From Ailurus styani (lineage: Eukaryota; Chordata; Mammalia; Carnivora; Ailuridae): a stretch of DNA of 64,000 nt. The DNA lies in assembly GCA_002007465.1 (NCBI GenBank), contig LNAC01000346.1:2245525-2309524 (forward strand), in the 5' to 3' direction. The position numbers and the translations under genes were made by a program. A model generated the notes under the pieces. It was not told where the DNA came from, made no database searches, and saw only the letters and a program-made list of their open reading frames with translations. Within the stretch, counting starts at the first letter, position 1; each line of letters starts with the position of its first letter. Positions 20,313 to 32,012 of the stretch are shown here, one piece after another.

Positions 20313-21563
20313 TTCTTCCTTCTTTAGTTTGATCTAATGGACAGGAATTTGTATAATGTTATAAACTAAAATAAACATTGCATAGTAACCCAAATATCTC
20401 CTAAACCCCAAAATATCTCCTAAAACAGAACAGCAACCATCTAATAGATGACATACCTCAATGTAATTTTTACAGAAAAATCCTGTCTTTGGATCGGTGT
20501 ACAGTTGCAAAGTCAATGGTTCATATATCTCAGTGCGGTAACTCAAATGGCTTTTGGTCCTTTTCATATATTGCTTCTATTTCTTAAGTGAGAAGCACTG
20601 TAAAATACTAAGTTTGTGTTCATTTTCTATTTATTATCTTAAATTATTAGATTATTTAGAAGATAATATTATTAGCAATATCTTCTCTGTCTACCTGTCC
20701 CCGCAAATCACCAATTAAGATCTCAGGTAATATTAGTGCTCTATGAAACACACTTTGGAAAAAGTGGAATTAACAGTAATATGAAAGGCAAGAGAAAGAT
20801 CAGGTTTGAAATAATGAATTGTGGGATTCTGGAGTGCTAATCAAGATAAGCACAAGTGTGGAAGAATAACACAGTAGAAGGCAAGAGAAACTTTTAAAAT
20901 CACTGAGGGTCTCATACCTGAGAAAAAAATATTAGAAAGTTCAAGACCATGGACTCTGGGTGAAAATGAAGTAACACAGGTTATTGATTGTAACAAATAT
21001 ACCACTCTAGTAGGAGATATTGATAATGCGAAGTCTATGCTTATGAGCGGACAGCATGGGTGAGTCTGCATTTTGTGAAGGTAGGTTTTGGCCCTTGGAT
21101 TCCCTACAAGATTTATATGGGGATCTGTGCTTGAATAAAGATAGCCAGAAGGGAAGTAGCAAGAACAAAGCCATTTAGTAAACCAAAAGCACACTATAGA
21201 GATGGGAGAGCAGGTAGGTTCCCCAAGGTGGAATCAGCCTCCAGGTTGTTTTTTGGATATTATTGGGTCTCTCTGGCCTGGGAGGAGCTGTGAGGTACAG
21301 TGGAGTGGTCTCTGATAGAGGCTGTTTCTAATCCTTTGGGAAACTCCCCCCACAGATTGGGAGGGGGGACTTTTTGACCCTACATAAGGTTTGTACTGAA
21401 ATCCTCACAGCAGCCTTTCTCCATTTGGGGATGGGGGCGTACCCTCAATGCAAATGTATGATAAGGAGTCTAGGGGTTACCCTGGGGCAGAGGTGGAAGC
21501 ATGTCTGCCCCAAGGGCTTAGAAGCCACGTGGTCAGGATATTGTGCTCCTGAGATTTTGATGG
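20313..21563. other. Unassigned sequence
   Basis: No gene is supported. The duplicated AAATATCTCCTAAA near 20393-20424 is a minor direct repeat. A 117-codon minus frame (20841-21194) and a 101-codon plus frame (21374-21679) match no family I know. The segment 21200-21560 is GC-richer and may be an unidentified old repeat leading into an L1-like 3' end. Confidence 0.4.
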
Positions 21564-22069
21564 GTACCTTATTTACCAATGTCCTTGCCTCCAGCTCCTG
21601 TCTCTATCACTTCCCTTCAACAACTTGGGACGAAGCCTTGAGGTGTTCTTTCCACTCTTCATTTCTAGCTTCTACCTAACAGATACATGGGAATCTCCAT
21701 ACTTTTAACTGGATTTTGGTATGAACCTAAAATTGCTCAAAAAAATAAAATCTATTAAAAAAAAAGATTCAAGGATAGTGTGAAAATTGTGCTTGGCTGA
21801 TCAACATTAAGAGTGTNGTACCTTATTTACCAATGTCCTTGCCTCCAGCTCCTGTCTCTATCACTTCCCTTCAACAACTTGGGACGAAGCCTTGAGGTGT
21901 TCTTTCCACTCTTCATTTCTAGCTTCTACCTAACATACATGGGAATCTCCATACTTTTAACTGGATTTTGCTATGAACCTAAAATTGCTCAAAAAAATAA
22001 AATCTATTAAAAAAAAAAGATTCAAGGATAGTGTGAAAATTGTGTTTGGCTGATCAACATTAAGAGTGT
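21564..22069. repeat. 253-bp segment duplicated across a single N (assembly overlap)
   Basis: Bases 21564-21816 recur as 21818-22069 after a lone N at 21817. Differences are a 2-base indel, one extra A in the poly-A run and two substitutions, near allelic or sequencing-error level. This again looks like two overlapping contig ends placed side by side. Confidence 0.9.
21690..21768 (+). mobile_element. Old L1 3' end (copied at about 21942-22020 by the overlap)
   Basis: GGAATCTCCATAC, GGATTTTGGTATGAACCTAAAATTGCTCAAAAAAATAAAATCTATT and an A9 run match the terminal L1 3' UTR layout, including an AATAAA signal. The 5' extent is unclear. Confidence 0.65.
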
Positions 22070-22217
22070 TCCTTAAGTTGTTGATTGAGTAACGTGGAAG
22101 CGCGTGGGATTCATGAGACGCGATGCTAGGGTCAGAATCCGGGGCTAAATCTGAATGGAAGGCTAGATCACACCAGATACTTATTTAAAGAATCAACAGA
22201 AGTCCAGTTGTGACTTC

Positions 22218-22218
<1 letters not shown>

Positions 22219-22248
<30 letters not shown>
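22219..22248. repeat. (CA)n microsatellite
   Basis: About 14 AC units follow CTTCA and end in CCCCACAC. It is a pure dinucleotide run. Confidence 0.97.
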
Positions 22249-22250
<2 letters not shown>

Positions 22251-24029
22251 CACACTTTAATTTTTAATCCTAATCTGTTTCTCTGTATTTACTGGAGGGA
22301 CGAACTTCAAAACTAAAAATACTAAACTCTGTGTGTGTGCTTTTCACAGAGCAGCTTTGGCAAGAAATTAGGAAACAGTATTCTGATGTGTATTCAGCTA
22401 AGCGGAAGATGAGTATAGGTGAGATTGGGAATTATGGAAGCCAGAAAAAAATATATGTGCATCAAAAAACAAGGGCCTTTCGAAGAAAATGGCAAGGCAT
22501 TGGTAACCAGTTTGTAAGCCCTGCTTGCTTTGGGGATGGAAAATTTCCCTTAAGATGCCCTGTTTTTGTGGAGCAAAGTGCCAATATAACAGATACTCTC
22601 AATGCAAGACTTGTCCCTTCTGCGTCTTTTCCAAAGGACCCCAAAACAGTGTATATCAGTTTTCAAAAATGGAACAGTTATTTCATTTAGTCTCAGTTTT
22701 TCCTTTGAAACTCTTGGCTTCAGGAAATTAGGAATTCTAAAGAGAAGTTATGGATGAAATCCATAACAGATGGGAAGAGAGCATAAAATCTGTGAACAAG
22801 GAACACCTCTTCTGTGAACTTTTGCTGAGTTGTTTGCTAAATATCTCATCCCCCAAAGGCTAGTTTCATTATGTTTTCTCAATTTTAAACCTAGAAAGAA
22901 GAAAGACCATGTCAGTTTCTGTTGCAGCCACAATAAAATTCACAAAGCTTCCTTATTTCAATGTTCCAAGCCAGATAGAAAGTAAGTTGAATGTAACAAA
23001 CTGTGGAGACATTGACAAGATGAAAAGAATTTGTATCACTTTCATCAAAACTTAAAGCAGAACAAGGTAGTAGCCTTGGGTAATGTTCATTTCTAAATAC
23101 TTGTCAAACTGCTGGTGTCCCTGGAGATTGAGGAATATGTATGGTTTATGTGCCTCTTTCTGTCTAGTGTTCCTCTGCCCATTTGTATATACTTTTGGAA
23201 CAAGTCGTTGTCCTTTTTAAATAGGCATTGTATGATTCCCTGCAATGATAATTTCTCCCTGCATATTCTACTCAACACTTAGGGCCCCTGGGCTTGGTAT
23301 AGCTACTTTTCAAAAGTTCACTTTTGTATTGTGCCACTCCCATTCACATTTGAGAATCCACGAACAGAATTCGACAAAAGTCCGATCTCTGTGTGTCATC
23401 TCTCTGAGGAGCTATTGGTGATAGTAAAGGAATGTTTTCCTACTCTCATTCTTAGGCTTTCTCCATCGACTAAATGGGCTGACTTTGGACTCACACATAT
23501 TTTTGATAAGGATGTCCCTGGTGAATGGGGAGGTTCTGTTAAAAACTTTCACTTATTGACATTTGCTTAAATCAGGCTTTGGTTTTGGTTTGTTTTTCAA
23601 ATGTGCTATGGAAATATTTTTTATCCAACATACTTGACTAGTTTTATTACTCTACTGTATAAATAAAATTGAAACCATTGAAGGGGGGAGAGAAACCAAT
23701 ATGTCACAGAATCACACCTATTAACAAGAGGTTTCTGACATAGGAATTGAATTGGCAGCAGTGAAAACCCCAACACATGTAATGTGTTCCATTTGATTTT
23801 TGTCCTGGTACTAAAACCAACATTTTCAAACGTTAAAAAAAAAAAAAGAAAAAAAGAAAATTGGCAAAGGTAAGGCTTCATTTCTCTCTATGAAACTAAT
23901 ACTAACATATCTTTACTATTGACTATATTTCCTTTTTATTTGGCAAACAAAAGTATCTATTCTTAAGAATATTATAAAAGGCTGAATTAAAACGGAAACA
24001 ATTGCTTCTTCCACCATTTCATTTTTCTT
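22249..24029. other. Unique sequence with one exon-like segment
   Basis: The 119-codon plus frame 22331-22690 includes a 69-base piece (22350-22418) bounded by TTTTCACAG and AG/GTGAGA splice-like sites. Its protein matches nothing I recognise, so I do not call a gene. A frame of 79 codons at 23331-23570 is likewise unassigned. Confidence 0.35.
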
Positions 24030-24044
24030 TCCTGAAGGATTCTT

Positions 24045-24251
24045 TTTTTTTTTTTAAAGATTTTATTTATTTCACAGAGGGAGAGAGATCACAAGGAGGC
24101 AGAGAGGCAGGCAGAGAGGGGGGGGGGNNNNNNNNNNNNNNNNNNNNNNNNNNNNNNNNNNNNNCCCGATGCGGGCCTCGATCCCAGGACCCTGAGATCA
24201 TGACCTGAGCCAAAAGCAGAGGCTTTAACCCACTGAGCCACCCAGGTGCCC
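24045..24251 (-). mobile_element. CAN-SINE, young mustelid-like type, interrupted by an N gap
   Basis: T12, AAAGATTTTATTTATTTCACAGAGGGAGAGAG and CAAGGAGGCAGAGAGGCAGGC lead to a G10 run. After 37 Ns, CCCGATGCGGGCCTCGATCCC and GCTTTAACCCACTGAGCCACCCAGGTGCCC follow. The TSD TCCTGAAGGATTCTT is perfect at 24030-24044 and 24252-24266. Confidence 0.96.
24128..24164. other. Assembly gap (37 Ns)
   Basis: The Ns lie inside a SINE straight after a homopolymer G run, so the missing bases are almost certainly the middle of the SINE. Confidence 0.98.
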
Positions 24252-24266
24252 TCCTGAAGGATTCTT

Positions 24267-25127
24267 ATGAAATATAAATAAAACCAATTTACTATATAGC
24301 AAGTGTTGGATCAAATGGCATTAACACATTTACTCTCTTTATGAAATATTTGATCCAAGGTCAAGTTTTACTTAATTTCATGGGGCTTACTCTGGAACAA
24401 ATGGGGAACCTGAAACCACATAGGATTCTTAAATATTCGTGTGCTTCACTGGGTTCTCCTGAAAATTAAACAGCAATTTTAAGTCACATGCCTTCCTCAG
24501 AAGATACTTTAATTTTCCACCAGTTGTAAGGCAAATGTAAAAGCAAAAACAACAAAAAAAAGAATTTTATTTTCTTTCTTTGAAAAGGGTGCTACTTCAA
24601 TGTCATGGAATTTGAAAGACAAAGTATCCCAACTCAATTACTATTTTACTACCTATCCTTACAATGCATTCTAACTCTAACACTTTGGCCATATTCAGTA
24701 GTTCCTTTTTTTATGCAGGTGAACCAAGGGATGGACTGTGAGAATGCGTATCTTTCAAAAGTACCCCTAGTGCACATAGTAACTCGATCTCATGGTAAGT
24801 GTGGCTTCATTTCTGCTCACACCCCTGTCTCCTAGGTATAAAATGGTTCAGAGTATCTTCTTGTTTCTGTTACTTGTGAAATTTCTTGCAGTAGCCTGAC
24901 AACTTTTCTAAGCTTAAGCTTCCCTCCGTAAAATGGATATGTGTGTGTGGGGGAGAAAGTTGGGGAATAATTCAAAAGCAACTTCACATGGTCATGAAAA
25001 AGATTCGACGAGATTATGTGGAAAGAGGATTTAAAGCACAGTGGCACATATTTTTAAAAGTCCTCAAAAAAGGTTAGTTGCAAAATAACAGATGTAAATC
25101 TAAGTTTACCAGTGGGGGGGAGGGGTA
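24267..25127. other. Unique sequence
   Basis: No gene or repeat family is recognised. Confidence 0.5.
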
Positions 25128-25161
25128 ATCAAATACTTGTACTGCAGTTTAAGTATTTGAT
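25128..25161. repeat. Short perfect hairpin
   Basis: ATCAAATACTT (25128-25138) and AAGTATTTGAT (25151-25161) are perfect inverted arms around a 12-base loop. Confidence 0.85.
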
Positions 25162-25479
25162 ACATAATACTAAGTACTTAGATACTAAAGTTCGTGGAGA
25201 CATAAATTTTTTAAACACAACCTTAAGGATGTCTCGGGTAAGAAAACTAAACTATCAATATGTTACACATGAGGATGATTCTGGCATTAAATCACACTCT
25301 TTAGCATCATTTTACAAGAACTGTAGGCTACATATGTTTACTGTTGTGTGAACATTGATGGTTTCTACTGCCTTCTGCATGAGCCATGTACTTGAGCAGT
25401 AAATTTCACAACCAGCCGTCTGTTGCTGCCATGATGGCATAATGTAAAGTATTTACATTGATAGGAATTTGTTGTCTCA

Positions 25480-25690
25480 CCGGATGCCAGGTGCCATATT
25501 AATGAGCTCTTTCTCAAATCTCACTTATGCAAACTTAGAATCATCTTCCAAGTTTGATATTCTTCACATTTGACAGTTGAATAAATGGAAGGGTGTAGAT
25601 AGTGATCAATGTTCCCAAGGGTTATGAAGTTAATCATGGCAGAACCAGGATTCAAATGGTCCTATTTGTTAGTGTCTTACCATATGACTG
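25480..25690 (+). mobile_element. MIR, decayed
   Basis: GATGCCAGGTGCCATATTAATGAGC, TCACATTTGACAGTTGAATAAATGG and GGCAGAACCAGGATTCAAATGG occur in MIR order, with large divergence in between. Confidence 0.55.
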
Positions 25691-28600
25691 CACCTGGAGG
25701 ATAAGACAGGCACAGGGAAACAAAAGAGGAGTTCAGATATTTTATAGGAGCAGTCTAATAAGTTTAAATTGCCTTTTTATGGCGTTCGATGTGTGATGGG
25801 TATTAAGGAGGGCACTTGTTGTGGTGAACACTGGCCGTTGTATGTCAGTGATGAAACACTGAATTCTACTCCTGAGACCAGTATTGCACTATATGATAAG
25901 GAAGAGAAAAAATTACCTTATTATGGTAAGGGGTCAGTATAGCTCCTAACAGGCTGGTTCCACTTCTTTCTTCCCCCTCCCTCTCCTGATCAGACCTATT
26001 GGAAGAATAATAAATTTCTTGAATTCCCATTTCTCTCTTAGTGGATTTCTCCTTCCATGCATAGAAATGATTGTTGCTAATGACCCTTATTCCAAACTCT
26101 TACCTCACATCCCTTGGTTTATGAAGAAAATACACGTATTTCTAGCTTTTGAAGAATACAAAATTATAGTAGATAAAGTTGTATTTTCAATAATGTGAGA
26201 ATACAGTAATGGTTATTTGCTTCTGGGGGCAACAGATAACTACTATGTTGCCTGGAATACAACTGCACTCAGTAAATGTGAATTGAACCAAAATGAAAGC
26301 TTTAATGAAAAAATTAATGAAATGATATATGGTATGAAAACACTATTAGAGCTAACCATTAATGTTTTGCTGAATAATAGCAATATATATTTGCATTATT
26401 TTGTAATATTATTTACTAGTCTAAATATTCCTTTCTCTATTCTTCTTTGGCCTTCTCTCAAAAGATACAGCAGTTCTAGTCCAAAATGATGTGGTCAGAA
26501 TGGTATATGGTCTGGAAAAGCAGGTCAAGCTTAGAGTTATCTGGACCACCCTGCAACCCAACAACTAAAGGGAAAATGCCCGGTACAGCGGGTGATCTTT
26601 TTGCGAACTAATGCTAATGTTCTGGAGCATGTCGATTATAATTCCTTAGTGCTATGCCGTAGCAGTGGCTGAAATTTTGAAAATTCTATCAGTGTTTCAT
26701 TTGCTTGATTAATTTAACATTTATAACTGTGTATATCTTTTCATTTGCTCTGTCACCAACCTCTTGTGTATAACATAGAATCACTCTATGAAATTACTCC
26801 ATTTATTAAGGGCCCAATTTCTGTCTCTTGCCTTCCAGTAGGAGTTAAGAGGAGGGGAGAACAGGTTTTACTTTCTAAGTGGCCTGCCAGTTCACAGTTC
26901 TCAGTCCTCAGAAAGAAATCGACAAGGCGAGTTGAATGAGGAAATCAATGAAGATTTCAGTCCTTGTTGATTTCACTACTTCTGCCTTCTGCATCTTGTC
27001 TCCTCTTACTGGCAGTACTTTTTCTTGTTTAAATATTGGGAAGAATATTGGGGTTAGCATCTTGTTTTTCAGGTGGCCCATAGGCAACACATTTGACCAG
27101 TACACACTAGATGGTCTTCCCTTGTACTTGGCAGTAGTGTCCTGCATCCTGGGGAAAAGCAGGAAATATACCAGTAAAAGAGGAAAGACTATCACTAGAA
27201 GCTTGGTGCAATTCCCACTTTCCCTGTTCCTTCCTCTAAGCAGACTGGAAAGTTTGAAAATCTGTAGACAGACTATGGACAGGCACAAGCTGGCATAACT
27301 TTATTCTCTAAAAGCTACTATTAATGGATTTTAAAGTACATCATATAAAGTAGTCAGGTCTTAAAGAACTATTTATAGTATTAGTTTGGGGCTAATCCAT
27401 TTCAAGCTTTAAACTTCAGTAAATGGCTGTAAAATCAGCATGTAACTTGACATGAAGCCAACTGAATGTGTTTCAATTAGGTGTCATATTTTATTCTGAC
27501 TTACTTTTTAAAACGTGGGCTCTCTGAAAGTGCCATTTAAATTTAAACATTTAAGAATCTTACCGAGAGAGAAAAGCTCATTCCCTTGATTTTCTTTAAG
27601 GAAAGATTTGAAAATGATTCAGCTTATTAAATGTGAAACCTAGCTTTTAACAAGTTACTACCAACCTTCAAAGCATTTTTTGAAATACACCGTTTTTGTG
27701 TGTGTGGGGGGGAGCGGTCATTATCGACACTAAAGTAGTGTTTGCTCAGTCCAGCATCCATCATTACCTCCTTCTTGACACTTAAGTTAGTGTACCCTAA
27801 TATTCCTTTGAGATCCAGCAAGGCATTTTAAAAGCATACGCTCAATATTGGACACATATTTTTTCTTTCTCTTTAGGGAATAGAGATAGTAGACTTGGAA
27901 ATAAATTAAGTGACAGAGTCCTAGCATTTTAAATGTATATTGTCATTAAATACTAGTATCATTTAAATCATGCTTCCAGTAATACACAAAGTTATTTTTG
28001 GGTCAGACTGTAGAATTACATACATCAGTGTAAATAAGAGAATTAGGTAAAACTTGAACAGCTTACAAGTGAACTGTACTTAATGAAGCATTGATTTTTT
28101 TTTTTAAATTACTGAGGGCACTCAAAGGTACTCATTTCCTTAATTCAACAGTATCATGTGACCTTTATTGAAATGAAGGTAAAATTTACTAAGGAACTAT
28201 TCAAAAGCAAAATAAGCAAAACCATTACAGTTTGATTCAAAACATTTGCGTAGCCCTCGCAGTGGGTCAGTTCCCAGCTCACTACTCAGTTATCAGCCTG
28301 TGCCATGTCCCACTTGGGCTGTGCAGTTTTCGTCTTGAAGTGTTTTTTGGAGTTGATATTCATTAAAACATTTATACTTAGTAGAATCTTCTCCCAAGGG
28401 CCTCCTAATTACTTTTTAAATGTACTATGCTACTTAAAGGAGGCTGATTTTCCAAGTTCAGTAACTTCTCCCCCTTTAAACACATCTCTTTTGACACCTT
28501 GGCTGTGGAGTGCTGGTGCGGGTGGTATTCCAGAAAGGACCAAATTGCTTCCTGCTGACCAGGCAGCCATAAGCTAACAGTTTGGATCAACCTGATCCAG

Positions 28601-29300
28601 GCAGCATTAGCATTTCATTTAATGTTAGGGGTTCTTTTATTTTAAGGATCTACAAAGAAATTTCTTTACATTTACCTTTGTATTTTTCTTCAACTCCCCA
28701 TTTCAATTACAAGTCCTCCCTGACAGAACTGGAGTCGAAAGGGACCAGGATGATCTTTGTTCATGTCCATAAAAATTTTAATTCTTACTAATAAAAACTA
28801 TAGAGCAGTCCAGAAGGGCAATCATGTAGTATGATGTGTATGGTCTATTGCAAATGGAGTAATTTGTCTTGAAACCTTATATTCTACGACAGACCATTGC
28901 ATCGGATAAACATGCCAGCAGTTTTGAAATTCTTATTAGTAATAATCACAGAGTGATGATATTCAAATAGTAGTGATAGGCAAATAATGATGGTCAGTGA
29001 GTAGAAAGTTAAAAGTCAAATGGTCTTCTTTGTATATAATCATTTCCCTCTTTTTTTTCACCATGTGTTGAGGACAGGGATTTTAGTCTCCTTTTTTTTT
29101 TTTTTTGGTAGCTTACATACAGTACCTGTGACACATGAGGTGTCCATAATATAATGTTAAAGGAATGTTGCTTGTATTTTCAGGAATTTCAACTTTCAGT
29201 GGCTTCAACTTGTTCTTAATGGGCTGGTGTGATATATGGAAAATTTCCAGCATCTCTAGATGAGAATAATCTTTAAGAAAGGGAGGAAGAAGGAAGAGAG
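25691..29300. other. Unique sequence, no gene seen
   Basis: The longest frames lie across 26908-27298, where both strands stay open for over 110 codons. The plus frame starts at an ATG (26936), the minus one at TTG. Neither shows a motif I know. No repeat family is recognised apart from T-runs near 28094 and 29092. Confidence 0.45.
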
Positions 29301-29445
29301 TTAACATTTATGGAAAATCCATTCTTTGTTAGGTATAATACTAGGGACGTCCTCTCCTCATCTTATTTAATATACTCATCTTTAGGAAATCTAATGTTAC
29401 CCTATTCACATTCATTCATTTAAGTTAGAGAAGTGATAGGCCTGG
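29300..29445 (+). mobile_element. Possible MIR fragment
   Basis: TAACATTTATGGAAAATCC, GGTATAATACTAGGGACG and CTCATCTTATTTAATATACTC resemble the 5' half of MIR. Decay is strong. Confidence 0.4.
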
Positions 29446-29679
29446 GGAAATGTCAAAATTTAAAAATGCCAAGTCTCCCAATTCTAAATAATGTTTATTT
29501 CTATTCAAACTGTGCTGCGCTCAGAGCTCTATCTGGAGTAAGCATTCAATTTACTTTTGACTTGATACAGGTTTATATAGTAGTTCATGCTTTCCACAAT
29601 ATTTTGATGCAGAGTAATTTATTCCTAACAGGTAGGTGTGGCAGACACTGTTGGTGTCTCACCCACTTACCGTGGCACN

Positions 29680-29840
29680 AGGGAGAGATTACAAGTAGGC
29701 AGAGAGGCAGGCAGAGAGAGAGGAGGAAGCAGGCTCCCTGCCGAGCAGAGAGCCCGATGTGGGCCTCGATCCCAGGACCCTGGGATCATGACCTGAGCCG
29801 AAGGCAGCGGCTTTAACCCACTGAGCCACCCAGGCGCCCT
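29680..29840 (-). mobile_element. CAN-SINE, young type, truncated at a single-N join
   Basis: The reverse SINE starts abruptly with AGGGAGAGATTACAAGTAGGCAGAG straight after a lone N at 29679. It continues through CCTCGATCCCAGGACCCTGG to CCACTGAGCCACCCAGGCGCCC. The A-rich tail expected on its left is missing, so the contig join probably lost it. The frames crossing it are shadows. Confidence 0.93.
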
Positions 29841-31198
29841 TCCTGAAGGTTTTCTTTGGCCATCAGAGCACAAGAGGAATCTAAGACAGGCTGGAAGTGG
29901 TCGGCAAGTATTGTCCCTAGAAATAGCTCTCCAACAAGGACTGATAGGAATTAATGGATCATTAGCCCAACTCCACCTTCAGTGGAGAACTGTGCACGTA
30001 TGGCCTGACCTCCTGGAGCTCCCCAGGTCGCCACAGTGGTCATTTACTGGTCTCATTTCCTTTCCTTTCTCCCGTCCTTGTGCTTTGCCAGTGCTTCCTG
30101 GCATTGCCTCTGAAATGAATTGCTTTCCTTCAAATCCTTGTCTCATGTTCAGATTTTAATGGAATGCATCTAAGATACGAACATGCATTCTATTATGATG
30201 TTCTACAAAGGAGGAGCGACTAAACCATTCGTAAGGGAATACATGATCAGGTTTAACCTGACTTTTTCTCTCTATCTATATAGAGTCTGTAGTTCACTTT
30301 GAAGGCCTTCCTGGTCTGGTGGGCGTGGCTCTCTGTGAAAACAGCTCTGAGGAATCTCCTTCTCCTCGCCCACGTATGAAAGCAGGAAGCCCAAAGAAGT
30401 GATGTCACTCTCTGCTTGGGACAAATGTAGTTTTAGTTTTGGGAATGCTTGGGACTTAAGGTTCTGCCTGAATTGAAATATTTTGGCTATAGGTAATATC
30501 AGTTTGAGGCTCTTAAATTTAGATGTGAAACAAAATAGGATTTTTCCGAAATTAGCATGCCTAAAACTCCACTCTTACCAAACAGGTCTGTTTTTATTAA
30601 TGACAAAATACACAAATACATAACTGCAAATTGAATGTTAAGCAATGCTTCTCCCACAGTCAATATCATACTGCATGTCTGAAGGGCCTAGGTTCTTGCC
30701 AGTCATTGTTTAGTCCCAACTTCTGCTCTCTGACACCGTGTTTATCCTGGCGGCAATGCCCTGACTATTTCTGTCTACATCGTCAGGCTTGACAGAGGAG
30801 GCCTTTGGACTCTCCCTGCGTGTAATGCAATACCCCGCAATTACTATTATTGCTAGACATGATGCTTTGGTTTTCCTGTCTCCTTTCAAGGTTTTAGTCT
30901 TCTGCCTTTCTTTTGTTCTCAAATGTTATCTCGCCTGCTTCTGTGAGCCCTTGTGTGCTCTGTATACTCGACGAGGTATGCTTCCTTGGCATCTCCTTGA
31001 ATGCCCTGGTCTCTCATCCAAAATGCCACCCCATTCACAGATGGACTGCCCTCCTGGTTTTTTGCTTGTAGGTTTTTTCTGTCTCTGTAATTTGTTCTTT
31101 CCTTTACCAGACCTGCTCTCTAATCAGGGCACTCAAGATTTATTTTGATCTTTGCCCTTAACATTAGTTGACACTAGGTTGTTTATTCACCAATTTGG
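29841..31198. other. Unique sequence
   Basis: No gene is supported. A 119-codon frame (30789-31148) rich in Leu, Phe and Cys has no recognisable domain. The segments 29880-30120 and 30300-30420 are GC-richer than average. Confidence 0.45.
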
Positions 31199-31231
31199 TT
31201 TAGTTAGTTAGTTAGTTAGTTTGTTTGTTTT
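31199..31231. repeat. (TTAG)5 followed by (TTTG)3 microsatellite
   Basis: Five TTAG units run into three TTTG-like units. It is too short and of the wrong unit to be telomeric. Confidence 0.92.
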
Positions 31232-31924
31232 CCTCCTGTATGACATGGTACATTCTAGGGGGTCAGGTAGGAGATACTTGTTTCTTAAGGTATCCCTGAG
31301 TCTTAGCATATGACCTCTCACAAAGTGGATAGTGGAATATTTGTTGAATAAAAAGTCCTCTCGCTCAGGGAAGGTAGTAGAAATTACTCTGTTAGGAAAT
31401 AATGCTGGTGGTGTTTGAGCATAAAAGAACTGGCTGCCAGGAAGACAGGTGACTAAGAGGAAAAAGCAAGATCTGCTCTGTTGCAGTTCACTACAGAAAA
31501 CTATTAAAATTTGCCATTTACAATACAATAAGGATTTTACAAAAAATGATACTTTGTGCTCTAGGAGGGAATTTTCTGGTTTCATTAAGAAGTCAAGAGT
31601 TTTTTAAGGCATTCCACAGAAACAGCTCTGATTTTTTCCTCCAGCGTATTTATCACTGAAGCTGATGAAACTAGTAAGATGAACAGCCTAATTTGTGGCA
31701 CGTGATTAAAAAATAACTTGTTTTTTTCTAAGTGTTTAAACATTGCTCAGTGGACTAGTTTATCTCTTGCACCTACCTAAAAACACAAAATTAAAAAGTC
31801 CCATGATTTCTGTAATCACTATTAAGTAGTAGAAGTCCTTTGATCAATTCAAGTTGCAAGATACAGTTTTACTTCAGAATTAGAATGTTTGGATACATAT
31901 GATGTCAAACTGTCGGATTATTTT
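31232..31924. other. Unique sequence
   Basis: A 125-codon minus-strand frame (31208-31585) has no domain I recognise. Confidence 0.45.
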
Positions 31925-32012
31925 ATCTTATTTTATTTATAGTAATCTCTACGCCCAATTTGGGGCTCAAACTCACTACCTGGAGACAGAGTCCCATGCT
32001 CGCTGTCTAACT
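31925..32012 (-). mobile_element. Short CAN-SINE variant, partial
   Basis: TTATTTATAGTAATCTCTACGCCCAATTTGGGGCTCAAACTCACTACC followed by AGTCCCATGCTC is the reverse of the short tRNA-Lys-related type also seen at 15080. The head end is lost. Confidence 0.75.

Noticed and set aside
24252..29855. Shared TCCTGAAGG flank after the SINEs at 24045 and 29680
   Set aside because: Nine shared bases followed by different sequence; no wider similarity, so it is most likely coincidence, though the N join at 29679 prevents a full check.
31199..31231. Interstitial telomere repeat
   Set aside because: The unit is TTAG, not TTAGGG, and there are only five copies.
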